64,000 nucleotides of DNA, from contig LUVW01000015.1 of assembly GCA_001661515.1 (NCBI GenBank), positions 223,569 to 287,568 of the forward strand. Direction: 5' to 3'. Made by a program: the position numbers and the translations under genes. The notes beneath the pieces are model-generated. The model saw only the letters and a program-made list of their open reading frames with translations. It was not told where the DNA came from and searched no databases. Positions 1 through 16,233 of this stretch are shown here, piece after piece. The number at the start of each line of letters is the position of its first letter. Within the stretch, counting starts at the first letter, position 1. Origin of the DNA: Capniomyces stellatus. Taxonomy: Eukaryota; Kickxellomycota; Harpellomycetes; Harpellales; Legeriomycetaceae.

Positions 1-2390
1 GGATAGCATTAACCTGGTTATAATAAAACTATCTACATGCCTAAAAATTAACGCAGTTGAATTCCCAACATATTTTAAACACAACTACAATGGGGTTAAA
101 TGTTTGTCTCAAGCACTTGACAAAACAAACATCAGGAAAATTACTAGGGAAACTCAGATACACAATGGACTTGCAAAAACAGTTTTAAGTTCAATATAGT
201 TTTGCCTATTTCGACTCTTTCAACTCTTTCAACTCTTTTATCTCTTTTATCTTTTTCATCTTTTTTATCTCTTTCACTTCTGTTAAATCTGCAATGATGA
301 CTGTATTTATTGTCCTTTAGATTGATCGTGCGGAAATTCAACAATCATTGATTGTCAACATAATCTAGTTTATGTTAGCTCCAAACCTCGTAGAAACCCG
401 GCAAATCACATATCAGATATACGTTCCTAGCTTTACGCCATGACTGATTGGTGTACAACGGAAAACATACTTTATTCCTATTTGCTCGTGGTATAGACTG
501 TATATTACAGGATTAGAATCCAAGTATCAAAAAAAAAGATACAAATAGCAAAAGTCTCGATATATCTGGCTCCCATGACTTTACTCGTGGCGATTCCAGC
601 TGCTAAAGTCCAAGATAACCCGCGTCTTACTAATGGAGTATTTTGTTAAAATGTTGAATGGTAATTACACGTAATAAATTTCAGCTTTGAAATGCGCACA
701 CCACATAACCCCATATCATGATACCATGATACAAAGCTACTTTGAAGCGGGGTCCCAATCAAACCCAACTTCAAATATTAAAACGATAAATTATCAAAAT
801 CAAATATTAATTTTAATTCAAACTCGCATCTAAGATGTGTGTCTAAAAAATAATCAAATAAATAAAACACGTCAAGATCAAGCTGATTAGCTTTAAAGAT
901 TGAAGGCCAAACGTTGGAATTGCAGGCGTTGGCATCCAAAGTTATTACATATCTTTAATGGAATCAGTTCCGTCAATAAAACCATGTTTAGCTAGATTAG
1001 TAGGACTTGAACACCTAAATTGCCACACTGCTAGTATAAAACAAAGCGAATTAAACTTGATGACAAAACTTGTCCCTAGAAATTAAAACAGATTTGTGAG
1101 TGTGTTGAAAAAAAAAACTCACTAGCCAACTGAGTGGGCCAAGTATTAAAAATAGCATATATATTTACACTCGATCAAATATAGTCCTGAACGTCATGAT
1201 TCAAGCTTTGAGCGTTGCAAATCAAATGCCAAGCAGAAATGTGTTAATCACAGCAACCACCCGCTACCCCCATCCCCTTCCCCAATCTCAACACATGTTT
1301 GTTGTTTAGTCAAAACTGTGCAAATAAAGTTTTAAATATTTTTTTTATTTGAGTGCCATGATCAATGCAAGGGCAATGAACTATCAATGCAATTGGAAGA
1401 AAAGGAAGGGGGTGATAATGTAAAAACCAACACTAACCCTAACAGCATTGGATTGTTGATAAACTCAATATAACATTTATTCGGGTAGTCTAGACTATTA
1501 CCCGGGAGTTCTGCCCAATGCCAATATTTCAATGTTGAAAAAAAAACACTTTTATTGATAAGAAATAAATTAAATACAACCAACTCGAGTACTTGAAAAA
1601 TGCAGCTAAAGGGTCTTTTAGGAAACCACGTAGCTAATATTGGAAAATGCAATGACTCGATCGTGGTGTTGACAAAATTAATTGGGTGCATACAAGTCGG
1701 TAAGCGTTTGCAAAAGCATGATGTGTATCTGTGCTGGCATCAAAATCTCTATTGGTACCTTTACCACGTTTTGGGACTGTATGCTACGTTTATGTTTTGG
1801 TAATTGGGCATTTAGAGCTTTAACACAATAAAGTCCCCAATACACCATCGATGTTTTTGGAGCCCATGAATGGTGCATATATACTTTTTTTTAAAAAAAA
1901 AAATTAGATTACTACAGCCAATTTTTAAAGCCTAATTGATATTAGAACTTGATCCTTTTTTTCTAGTTGTAGGTGTATACTACGATATATATATACAGCT
2001 ATTACTTGTGATTATAGTAGTAACAATAAACTGACAGTGTGCCAAGTTTATGACATATTTTTTTTATATATAAACGGCGAGTCTAGTCCCTGTCTGCTTT
2101 TGAATATAAATTAACACCATTTAATTTCCAAAAGATTACTCAAACTTCACATAATAGAACGTGGAGTCTGTATATAGAATAGCTTTTTTTTTTGCTTATA
2201 TCTTTTTTGCTTTTAATTCAGATTAATATTTAGTATCAATTTTTTATTATTATTTTATATAGATATAGATACGATACAATATAGACACATATATAGATAT
2301 AGGTATAGATACAGATACATATATAGATATAGATAAAGATATCAGTTAAGTAAAGTGATAATAAAGTGACGGCAAAGAAATAATAACAAC
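1..2390. other. Gene-poor AT-rich stretch, no supported gene
   Basis: No reading frame here shows recognisable domains or splice-joined continuity. It holds poly-A/T runs and an ATAGAT-type microsatellite next to the HSF gene. Two overlapping minus-strand frames between 1362 and 1878 have no codon or domain support. The right end is presumably the promoter and 5' leader of the HSF gene. Confidence 0.6.
2261..2341. repeat. ATAGAT-type microsatellite upstream of HSF gene
   Basis: About 80 bases of imperfect (ATAGAT/ATATAG)n, ending roughly 50 bases before the ATG at 2391. It probably lies in the 5' leader or core promoter of the HSF factor. Length changes could alter expression, but that is only inference. 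Confidence 0.75.
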
Positions 2391-3255
2391 ATGACGGGCC
2401 AAAGCAAGAATAGCCCAGAGACAAAGAGCAAGCAGAATTTCAGCATCGATGAAATGTGTCTACTGGGGCTTACAACAGGGGTTCCAGACTTTGTAAAAAA
2501 GCTATTCAGGTAAAAATTCAACGGCGCCAAGAAGACCATATAAAGCAGATTATTGCGTCTATTATGAATTTATTATACACTGTGTGTGTGTTTTTTTTAA
2601 AAAAAAGTATGTAAATATGTAAAAGCACTGATGACTGGTTTGATTTGAACTAGTAATTCAACATGATAATGTGTAATTACATAGGATTCTAGAGGATGAT
2701 TCGTATCACAACATAGTGCTTTGGGGAGACAAAGGCGACAGCTTTATAGTGAAGGACCAGAACGAGTTCTCCAAGTATGTTTTGCCTCAGCACTTTAAGC
2801 ACAACAACTTTGCAAGTTTTGTTCGGCAGCTTAACAAGTACGACTTCCACAAGATAAAGAGTACTGAGGAAAGCAAGAAGTATGGCGACACTATATGGGA
2901 GTTCCAGCATCCTTGTTTCAAACACAATCGTCCAGATTTGCTAGAAAGAATCAAGAGAAAGCCACCACTTAAATCAAGGCTAGAGTCGAGTATAGAAAGG
3001 CGGTCTGTTGGAGAAAGCAGCGGATCAGGGGTATCAGAATCAGACTTCTACTTGATCACTGAAGAGCTGCAGACACAGATACACTTGCTTACCCAGTCAA
3101 ACAACCAAGCCACAAATTATTTAAACCAGCTCTCAAAGCACTACCAGTTTATGTCGGATGAGATGAACAGTCTTAAGAAAAATATGCAAACTCAGGACCA
3201 GTTGATGGCAGAGTTTTTCCAGTATGTTGTTGGTCAAGAGAACAGAAGGGGCTGA
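2391..3255 (+). CDS. HSF-type transcription factor, Skn7/Prr1-like DNA-binding domain
   Basis: Two exons, 2391-2509 and 2685-3255, joined in phase 2 to give 229 residues. The HSF winged-helix domain spans about residues 33-125. Its core contains the FVRQLNKYDFHK recognition-helix signature, preceded by a typical KLFR...W..GDSF segment. The wording is closer to fungal Skn7/Prr1 than to classical Hsf1. A C-terminal segment rich in Gln, Leu and Met (about 155-220) is a likely coiled coil for oligomerisation. The aspartyl receiver domain that follows the HSF domain in Skn7 is absent. Expected role: nuclear, sequence-specific regulator of stress or cell-wall genes. A further 3' exon cannot be excluded. 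Confidence 0.85.
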
Positions 3256-3936
3256 GTGGTGTGGGGTTTGAGCCGCTTGGATGATAGGTGTTGGGGAGGA
3301 GGGGGGGGGCGTCGAGTACGTTTGTGTGTATTTGATATGGATAACAACAGCCGCAAGTGTATTTCTTTATATATGTGTTTGTATATGCGTTTAAGGTCGG
3401 TCTAGTGTACTGATTGGTGTTATACACAACTCGTTGATATACTTTGTTTTTGTATTTATGGTGTTATTTTTAATACAATAGATTAATAAAAGTCGAATGT
3501 AAATATTTCAAAGGCGGAAAACAAGTGATTTGGTGAATAAAAAGTTGGTTTATATTAGTTGTAATTAGACTTAACCAATGAGCGCCGAGTAAATAGCAAA
3601 TTGGTTGTATTGAAGTGTATTATTGGGTACATTTAGTGATTCTTCACCATTCCTAAATTTTATTATGGTTGTTGGCTTTTTAACTTTATTGAGCTGAACA
3701 ATGTTTGGAAAAAAAAAAAAGATGAAAAAATTAGAAAGTTGGTAGATTTGAAGAAAATAAAAGTCAAGAAATCAATAACGGGAAAATCATGAATGAAACG
3801 AAATTGGTACTTTGAGAAAATAAAAGTGGTAAACTTTGGTTTTATTGTATTGAATTCAAAATTAGTTGGTCAAAAACAGCGCTTTGATAGATCAAGAATA
3901 AGAGAAGAATTTGAAAAGAAATTGATTACAAAGAAA
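3256..3936. other. Intergenic, HSF 3' end to MetRS start
   Basis: AT-rich sequence with no separate gene. The frame of the MetRS first exon stays open back to an ATG at 3793, so part of this stretch may be an alternative N-terminal extension of that enzyme. Confidence 0.5.
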
Positions 3937-6595
3937 ATGTCATCGGAAACAGGAGTAAAAGAGATTAGGTTGGTAGTCAATGGAGCCTTGGCATCTACCA
4001 ATACAGTTGCGGCTTCAGGACTGTTGAAGGTGTTTGTGGCAGCTAGTTTGGAAGGTGTTAAAGTGAATGTCGAAACAGCAAAGGATAGCAAGAACAAGCT
4101 TAATTTTTGGGGAGTGATTGAGGGGAGAAACGTATTGGATGCAAATGCTATTGTTAGGTAATTGTTTTATAAAGTTATATACAACAGATAGTGGGGAAGT
4201 TTTTTTTTTTTTGAGGGTGGGGGTAATAATTGAATTGAACAAGAGAAACAAGAGAGGCGAGAGAGACAAGGGAGGGAAAGTGGTAATTGACAAGAGAATG
4301 GTATGGATAAATAGGTACATTTACAAGTTTGGGCAACAAAGTATTGCGAGCCGAATAGATCAAGAATGGATCTTGGAATGGGAGGAGAAAGTGTTGACAG
4401 GACTTTTGGACAACAGGGCGGGGGAGGAGCAGACGATTTTTTCAGGGGTGGAGCAAAAGCTTTTGGAAGGGTTGGTTAAAGTGGGGAACAATGCAGCGTG
4501 TGTGGTAGTGTTTGCGAGTGTTTATGATATGGTGACAAGAATAGGGGAAAAGGATCAAGAAAAGTACAAGCTTACGGTTGAAATGTATAAGGAGCTTTCA
4601 GGGAATGAGAGGGTCAAAGAGGCGATAGGGAAGTACTTGGAAAATGTAAGGAAGCTGTTGAGAGATGGAAAGGAAGATACAAAAATAAGAAGTAAAAATA
4701 AAGAATGAATGAAAGGAAATAAAGAAAGAGTAGATAATGAATGAATGGGGATACTAAGAAGAGAATGAAAATGGGTGGTGGTTGAATAGACGAAGGAAGT
4801 GCTGATAAGACGGGAGCCAACAGAGGAAAACCGATCGGTGAAGGAAACGGCTATTTGTGGATATGACAGTTCAAAGAAAGTGGAGGTGAAGAAGGGGGAG
4901 CGAAATGTGCTGATTACATCAGCTCTTCCATACGTGAACAACATTCCGCATTTGGGAAACATTATTGGGTCAGTATTGTCGGCGGACGTGTATGCAAGGT
5001 ATATGAGGGCAAGGGGGGTGAATGCGGTGTACATATGCGGGACAGACGAGTACGGAACGGCGACAGAGACAAAGGCGCTGGAGGAGAAGGTGAGCTGCCA
5101 GGAGCTGTGCGACAAGTACCACAAGATCCACGCGGAGGTGTACAAGTGGTTTGGGATAGGATTTGATTACTTTGGGCGAACGACAACAGAGAATCAGACA
5201 AGAATTACGCAAGACATGTTTTTAAAGTGTTACAACAACGGGTACACGTTGACAGAGTCGGTACACCAGCTGTACTGCGAAACGTGCAGTAGGTTTTTAG
5301 CAGATCGATTTGTTGAGGGGACGTGTCCAAAGTGCGAGTATGACGGGGCTAGGGGAGACCAGTGCGACAAGTGCGGGCAACTGATCAATGCGGTAGAGCT
5401 TATTTCGCCAAAGTGCAAGCTGGACGGTAACCAGCCAATAGTCAGAGAGTCGACGCACCTGTTTTTGAATCTGGAGAAGCTGCAGGACAAGTGCCAGGAC
5501 TTTGTGGACAAGTCGTTTGCCAGGGGTCAGTGGAGCTCAAACGGACACATTATAACGCGATCGTGGCTGAACGAGGGGCTGAAGCCGCGCTGCATTACTC
5601 GAGACCTGAAGTGGGGCGTTCCAGTTCCGCTGGAGGGATTTGAGAGCAAGGTGTTTTATGTGTGGTTTGACGCGTGCATTGGGTACATTTCGTTGACGGC
5701 CAGCTACACGGACAAGTGGGAGGAGTGGTGGAGGAACCCTGAGGAGGTGGACCTGTACCAGTTTATGGGCAAGGACAACGTTCCATTCCACACTGTTGTG
5801 TTCCCGTCAACTCAAATAGCCACTGGCGACAACTGCACAATGCTGCACCACCTGTCCACCACCGAGTACATCAACTACGAAAACGGAAAGTTCTCCAAGT
5901 CGCGCGGTGTTGGCGTGTTTGGCGACAGTGCAAAGGACACCGGAGTTGCGCCTGATGTGTGGCGCTACTTTTTGCTGTCCAACAGACCAGAGTCTTCAGA
6001 CACCCAGTTTACCTGGAATGAATTTATTGCAAGAAACAACAACGAGCTGCTTGCCAACCTCGGAAACTTCTGCAACAGAATCCTCCGGTTTGCCGACTCA
6101 ACTTCCAAGTACGCCGGAATACTTCCTGCCCCAATTCCCGCCCTCATTTCTGCCCACCAAACTACTGAAACCAACGAAAGTCTTCTAATTGCCGACATAA
6201 ACGCCCTGCTCGCCAAGTACAACTCTGCCCTTGATGCTGTCAAGATCAAGTCCGCCCTCAAGCTTGCTATGGAGATCTCTGCACGAGGAAACCAGTACTT
6301 GCAGGACTCCAAAATCGATAACGCCTTGTTCACCAACTCCAGACCTATTTGCGACTCTGTTGTCTATGTCTCGGTCAACTTGGTCTACTTGATTTCTGCT
6401 GTATTTTCCCCATTCATGCCCGGAACTTCCTCCCTTATTTGCCAAATGCTCAATGCTCCCCCCAGGAAAATCCCCGACTCATTTACTTTTGACCTGAACC
6501 CTGGCCATGTCCTTGGTCTCCCCACTCTACTCTTCACCAGAATCGATGAGAAAATGGCTGATGTATGGAGACAAAAGTATGGCGGCTCTCAGTAA
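3937..6595 (+). CDS. Methionyl-tRNA synthetase, cytosolic type with GST-like N-terminus
   Basis: Charges tRNA-Met with methionine for cytosolic translation. Proposed exons are 3937-4157, 4315-4645 and 4790-6595, giving 785 residues. Residues 1-180 form a GST-like domain (ANAIVRY at the first junction, then LEWEE), like the appended domain of metazoan MetRS that docks on other synthetase factors. The catalytic core follows: the HLGN form of HIGH, a zinc-knuckle insertion with paired CxxC motifs (about 360-400), and KFSKS as the KMSKS loop. The anticodon-binding helical domain closes the protein, with no extra C-terminal domain. The second intron's donor is the least certain boundary: GTAAGG at 4646 keeps frame with the TAG acceptor at 4789. 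An in-frame ATG at 3793 would add 48 residues. Confidence 0.93.
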
Positions 6596-6804
6596 TCCTT
6601 TTTCTTTTTTTTAAACTATTCTTTTTCTTTTTAAAAAAAAAAAAAAAACTAATCTTGTTTTATTCGTTTTTAAATTAATAATAATAATAATAAAAGTAAA
6701 GTTAAAAGTAAAGTAATATTGAAATAAAATGAATTTATTTTATTTTTTAATACTAGAGTTTATAAACTATCTCATAGCAAGTTTATTCTCTTCCTTGTTT
6801 GGAC

Positions 6805-8115
6805 TTATTTCGATAGTAATAGCGGATCCTTTCCTCCAACACGCGCAATCATTTCGCGAGGAAGCTTGTTGTCCAGGTTTGGCAAGTATGTTGGGAATGG
6901 TGGGATGCTGTCTGATGGGAACTTGTTGACCAGGTTCTTTTTAATCGCATCGCGAACCTTGACAATTCCACTCTTGTTTCCTGGAACCGATCCCTTCACG
7001 TAAATAACGTTCAGAACCGTGTCGATTTTCATCACCGTCAGCTCCATCACTGTCACTTGCTGGTTTCCCATCTTACCCGCCATCTTCTTTCCTGGGAACA
7101 CTCTTCCTGGATCTTGATTCTGTCCTGTTGATCCTGCTGTTCTGTGTGATAACGATGCTCCGTGCGACGCTCTTCCTCCTGCAAATCCCCACCTCTTCAT
7201 TACTCCTGCAAATCCTTTACCCTTACTATTTTAACCACCAAACAACCATATCTCTATCAGTCTCAAAAACTAAACTAATTCAAATCAAATCAAAACTAAA
7301 TCCTACTGCTGTCCCCACTTATACACTATTCTCATATCCTTTTTTTTCTCTTTTACCTTATTCCGGTAACATCAACCCGTTGCCCCACTACAAAATGAGC
7401 TGCTGTCAGCTTTGTCCCTGGTGGCATAACTGCGTCTGGAGTCACAGGAAACTCCACAATCTTTGACCTAACTGTTGCACCATGCTTCTTAAAGTGCCCC
7501 AAAACTGGACGTGAAACTCTTCCTCTCTTTGCAAAGCCTCCCGAAACCTGCAGTCTTGGGAAGTTTTTGTTTGATGTGTTTACTACACTCACCACCTCAA
7601 CTCCCTCCATCTAATAAAGTTTAAACCCCATTATTTTAATTTATCCAAATCCCCCCCCCCTTTTTTTCTTTCTTCCTTCCTTTTATTGGAAGCCCCAAAT
7701 CTACTATCAATCAACTAGTATTTTTATAAACTCTTACTTGCAACACTGTAACCGGAACTCTAACGCCCCATTCATCCCAAATCGCTGTCATTCCCTTTTT
7801 CTTTGCAATAACCCCAACCCTGACGGATTCTGGTGTCCATTTTCTTGGCTCGATATATCGATTTACCTTTTCTTTGCTTGATCCCTTGCCCCCATCTAAA
7901 TTGGCTGCTTTTGACTCTATTTTCTCTTCAACAACCTGTGATTGTGTTGGTTTGGTGCTTGTTGTGTATTTTCTTGAATCCGTCGATTTCAACCCAAGTT
8001 GTGCAAACTGGCTGTTCAGCCCTACCAAACTACTGGATGATCGGTATAGTTTTACATTTGCTCTTGTCGAATTCAAAATCGATCTGATCCCCACTTTTGT
8101 TGCTAGGATACTCAT
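6805..8115 (-). CDS. Mitochondrial large-subunit ribosomal protein uL3m
   Basis: Structural protein of the mitochondrial 54S/39S subunit, near the peptidyl transferase centre. Exons 8115-7738, 7610-7357 and 7225-6805 join to 350 residues (phases 0 and 2). The first ~60 residues are rich in Ser, Arg and Lys with few acidic residues, as in a mitochondrial presequence. The uL3 core begins at [19 protein letters not shown]. The diagnostic segment [13 protein letters not shown]...[17 protein letters not shown] runs across the third exon, followed by the GKKMAGKMG motif. Convergent with MetRS (209 bases apart). The basic leader and sequence style fit the mitochondrial rather than cytosolic L3. Confidence 0.93.
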
Positions 8116-8750
8116 TGCTATTGATCTCGGTTTGATTCGTTGTGTACTCGGCTATGCCTTATTTGTATTCCTATGCCCGTTATCGTAACTGATTTTGATA
8201 GTAATTATCTCTACCGTTCACAAACACCAGTCAATCCTTATTTCCTCTATTTATTCTCTAACAATTACTTTTATGCCAAATAAAAGATAATCAAATAAAA
8301 TAAATCGAAATAAATTGAAAAAGATAAAGTGTTCAATCTAATATCCGTTTTAACTTGTAAATATTATTTGTATGTCGATTCAAGGTGTTTGCCCTACGCT
8401 AGCACCTATTATCTTCTTTCTTGGTTCCAAGTCTCTTAATTGACCCAACTTGATCAATTTTTTTTTTCTTTTATCTATTTTCTCTATTCCCTATTTCTCT
8501 GTTTCTTTTTTTTTTCTTCATTTTAAAAAAAAAGCATTTCAATAATTAAACCGTAAACCAATTTTTTTATTTGCTGATTCGCTGTGATAATAAGAAAAAA
8601 ATTATTAGAGTCGAGATTTTTTTATTTTTGCTTGTTTTGGCAAATTGCTTTTTCTCACAAATCCAACACAAAGAATGGTTATTTAAAACAAGATAAAATT
8701 GACGGTTTAACCCTCCCAACATTCAAACATATCCTGGCAGTATCATGGTT
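8116..8750. other. Intergenic between two minus-strand genes
   Basis: Promoter side of uL3m and 3' flank of the cysteine-rich gene. AT-rich with T-runs; no gene or recognisable motif. Confidence 0.5.
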
Positions 8751-9134
8751 CTATATTAGGGGCAGAATAACAAATACTATTGACAGGGGAATAATGCTGG
8801 TTGACTTGCAATTTAGAATTGATGGGGTAGCATGGCCTTCAGAAGAGCTGATGTTTGAATGGTCAATAAACTTGCCATAAATCTCCAAAGCAATACATTT
8901 GGATGCACATTGGGTGCTGTCCAGCTTTCCTTCAATGGCTTTATTCTTCTCGCACTGTTCTCTACACTTACGGATATTCTCGACCTTGTAATCGTCCACT
9001 GGCGAGTAGTCAAAACATCCAAACACACACTCTATGTTGTTGAAGTCTGAATTACACTTGCTCTTTATGCATTCGTTGTCAAAATGAACCGCATACGTAA
9101 CACCTGAAAAAATCAGAATCACTAGACCTTTCAT
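8751..9134 (-). CDS. Small cysteine-rich secreted protein, probable GPI anchor
   Basis: An uninterrupted frame of 127 residues starting at ATG 9134. A hydrophobic signal peptide covers residues 1-15 (MKGLVILIFSGVTYA). The mature part has eight cysteines from residue 22 to 80, spaced C-X4-C-X8-C-X3-C-X16-C-X3-C-X14-C-X3-C, so three CX3C pairs recur. After a Ser-rich linker the protein ends in a hydrophobic tail (about 112-127), which fits a GPI attachment signal. I do not recognise the family. The CX3C pairs suggest short helices pinned by disulfides. Probably displayed on the cell surface; function unknown. An AT-alternating TATA-like element lies about 50 bases upstream. Confidence 0.7.
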   Translation of the reverse strand: MKGLVILIFSGVTYAVHFDNECIKSKCNSDFNNIECVFGCFDYSPVDDYKVENIRKCREQCEKNKAIEGKLDSTQCASKCIALEIYGKFIDHSNISSSEGHATPSILNCKSTSIIPLSIVFVILPLI

Positions 9135-9185
9135 TTCAAGTTAACTTGATTCTAAACGTGATATATACTAAAAATATCTACGGTG

Positions 9186-9194
9186 TATATATAT
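9186..9194 (-). promoter_or_regulatory. Probable TATA element of the cysteine-rich gene
   Basis: An uninterrupted TATATATA-type run 52-60 bases before the ATG at 9134 on the minus strand, followed by a second weaker TATATA near 9165. Assigned from position only. Confidence 0.4.
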
Positions 9195-10734
9195 TTCTTT
9201 CTGATGTGTATGTGTAAAATGAATACAAATCAAACTATGAATTCTTTCGCTGCTATTGTTCTATTTATGTTATTAAGAAAATGATCTCTGGATGTCTGCT
9301 CTACAGAATAGTCAAGTTAACTGTCCTCAGAGCTGCCATTTAAATCAAAATCAATGTACTACTTTAAGCTCTCAAGAAAGCAAGAAAGAAAAAAAAACCC
9401 CCCCTCGCTTCAGCTTATTCAAAATACCTGCAAGCACATATACAAATAATAAACTACCATTAGCTTGAAACTTTTGAAAGGAAATAAATAAAAAAAAGTA
9501 AATGTTGACAAACCAAAAATAAAGTTTTTGTATTTGTAAACTAAAATAAAAAATAAACAAACAATTTCAATAATAAAAAAAAGAAAATAAACAAACAAAT
9601 ACACACCCAAAAACATCAATAAAATGGGATATCTCCAAACAAACCCCCAAACACAAGTTGGGAAAAAGAAGGCAAAACAATAAATAATAACTGATGCTTT
9701 GGTTTGGGGGGTGCACAGTTGATAGATGTCAACTGACTCATAATCTTATCTTTGCTGTGTTAAACTTGTAACATGAGCATTCTTTTTTTTTTCTCCTTCT
9801 TGCTCTATAGAATGTGTGGCATTTGCACCCAAGTCAATGCAGCCAAATTACACTTTACCTCAACAAAATACGAGTTATTTCGTTTTCGTTAAATATGATG
9901 TTATCTTATGAACATATGCCTTGTACGTAGTTATATGTATATATATACAACTATGTCAAACTGTAGGTTTGAAGAGTCTTGATTCCTGGAATTTAAATTG
10001 GCTATGACTGGCCTTGGTTCTGATTCCTGATATACATATTCAGTTTGCATACTTGTATATTTGCTTGCTTGTGTTTTACCACTTTCATTGCCACTTTCTT
10101 TACCTCCTTCTTTACCATCTTATTTACCATTTCTCTCAACTTTGGATATTAAGAACGAGTATATGAAATGTGTTTGTGTTAATCGTGGCCACAACGCTGT
10201 AGCTAAAAATACCAATAAAATAATAATTACAATATACAATCAAGAGGCTGTTGGTGTGCATATGAACTCGTGGAATTGTTTGTGACACAGTGCATAGTAC
10301 CAAAGCGCATGGCCATCGCTTTAGCTTCCAAAGCATGGTACGATGTTTATAGCATGTGGCGCCTATTATGCGGTGTGTGAAGTATGTTTTGAAAGGCATT
10401 GACAGTCATCAAACAAACGTCTTTAGTCAGAGTCGCATGCATGTACGCGGTGACTTATCATTGCTTACCATAACCACGTCTGCATTACCAACATTGGTGC
10501 TTTTTAGACCATAAATAACAACCAGGTTGATACTGGTACTGCTAATTGATAGGGCTGACAATGCCAAAATAGCAAGTGATAGCTTTTTTATAAAGTGTTG
10601 ACAAGTGGGGGGGAGGGGGAGCCTGGTTGATACACATTAGCTGAATAAATACTTTTGGGGTTTTATACACAGCGATAAATATACTTGAGTATATATATTT
10701 GGGTTATGAATGGGGTTAAAGGATGGGTAGGGGG

Positions 10735-10742
10735 TATAAATA
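10735..10742 (+). promoter_or_regulatory. TATA box of FBPase gene
   Basis: A canonical TATAAATA about 120 bases before the ATG at 10860. It is followed directly by an inverted GAAGAA-CC-TTCTTC element (10748-10761) that resembles a heat-shock element. Confidence 0.6.
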
Positions 10743-10859
10743 CGACAGAAGAACCTTCTTCCCAATTAACTCAAGACTTGATATTTAAAAAAAAACATAT
10801 AAAATCAAAGTACTGAAAAGGATTAAAAAAAAAAAAAAAGTATTAGAGTTTATTAAATA

Positions 10860-12026
10860 ATGACGGACCACAACACAACAAATTTTATGACGTTGACGAG
10901 ATACGTCCTTGAGGAACAAAGAAAGCATAAGGATGCAAATGGAGATCTCACACTGTTAATATCGTCACTACAAGTGGGATGTAAATTTGTCGAATCGGTC
11001 GTTCGCAAAGCAAGCTTGATTGACATGTAGGTTTAGTTTTTGGGTGATTGTTTTGATGATGAAAATAGCCTTTTGTGTGTGACGGTAGCTTGTAACATTT
11101 TTTTTAATGATTTGATCTAAACTTTGTGAGTATTCAATGTCAACAATAGGATTGGTGCCGAGGGCAGCATGAATGTGCAGGGCGAAGACCAAAAGAAACT
11201 GGACGTGCTTTCAAACAAATTGTTCATACAGGTGCTGGAGAGTTCAGGGTCGGTTGCAAGCATGGTGTCGGAAGAGAACGAAAATGTGATAAAGGTGGAA
11301 ACAAAGAACAAAGGAAAGTATTGTGTGGTTTTTGACCCAATTGATGGAAGCAGCAACATTGACACAGGAGTGAATGTGGGAACCATTTTTGGGATATTCA
11401 GGGAAAAGGTAGATGCAGTGTCGGAGGAGGACAACTACTTGGTTTCGGGAAGTGAGATGATTGTGGCGGGATATTGCATGTACGGGTCATCGTGCAATCT
11501 TGTTATAACGATGGGAAACCATGTGGTTAACGGATTTACGCTTGATTCGGCGCTGGGCGAGTTTATACTGACAAATCCAAACATCAGAACGCCGAAACGA
11601 GGAAACTGCTATTCGATAAACGAGGGAAACTATGCAAACTGGGACGAAGCCACTAAAAACTACATTGACTCGCTAAAATCGCACTACGAAAGCGATGTAA
11701 AGAGCCCTTATGTGGCTAGATACATTGGGTCAATGGTTGCTGATGTACACAGAACATTAATTAATGGTGGTGTGTTTGCTTATCCAATCGATAAAAGAAA
11801 CACGTCAGGAAAGCTCCGCACGCTTTATGAAAGCTTTCCAATGGCGTTTTTGTGTGAAATGGCTGGTGGCAGAGCAACGACTGGAGCTAAACGCATACTG
11901 GATATAGTTCCAACCCATATACACGACCGCTCGCCAATATTTTTAGGCAGTGAAGAAGACATTCTGGAGGTTGAAGCCCACTTCAGGATGTACAACCATG
12001 TGCTACCTGCCGAGTTTATTGAATAG
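10860..12026 (+). CDS. Fructose-1,6-bisphosphatase
   Basis: Hydrolyses fructose 1,6-bisphosphate to fructose 6-phosphate, the controlled step of gluconeogenesis in the cytosol. Exons 10860-11026 and 11150-12026 join in phase 2 to 347 residues, the normal family length. The N-terminus (TLTRYVLEEQ) matches the usual family start. The substrate loop NVQGEDQKKLDVLSN and the metal-binding motif FDPIDGSSNID are intact, as are the later SMVADVHRTL and GGRATTG segments. Convergent with phosphoglucomutase on the opposite strand (305 bases between stops), so the two sugar-phosphate genes are neighbours but not co-transcribed. Confidence 0.97.
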
Positions 12027-12331
12027 CGTTGTATCTATACTTCACTTTATTTATTTATTAGTTTATTTATTTGATAGTTTATTTATGTTTACTTTCAAGT
12101 TTGCGGTTGGCGGATAGCCTACAGTGTTTGTACTTGTGAAGAAGAATATATTACTCGAGTGAGAACAAGAATAAAAAAATATAAAAAAGAAAAAAGGGGG
12201 TTATTTATTTCCCAAAAATCACGAGTATCAAAAAGAAAAAGAAAAAGAAAAAGAAAAAGTATATTGACAAATAAAGGGAGGGGGGGGGAAGAGAGGGAAA
12301 GGGCGTAGATGGGTTAAAAGAGGGAAACGGA
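12027..12331. other. Convergent 3' intergenic, FBPase and PGM
   Basis: Holds both 3' ends. It contains A-rich AAAAAG repeats near 12233-12258 and a G-run. No gene. Confidence 0.5.

Positions 12332-16233
<3,902 letters not shown>

Larger units (their letters stand above)
9135..10859. other. Divergent intergenic region
   Basis: Lies between the minus-strand cysteine-rich gene and plus-strand FBPase, so it carries both promoters. Otherwise it is AT-rich with short poly-A and G runs. No coding frame has domain or splice support. Confidence 0.5.

Noticed and set aside
1362..1878. Two overlapping minus-strand frames as a possible gene or transposase relic
   Set aside because: No recognisable domain, no splice signals that join them, and composition like the surrounding AT-rich DNA.
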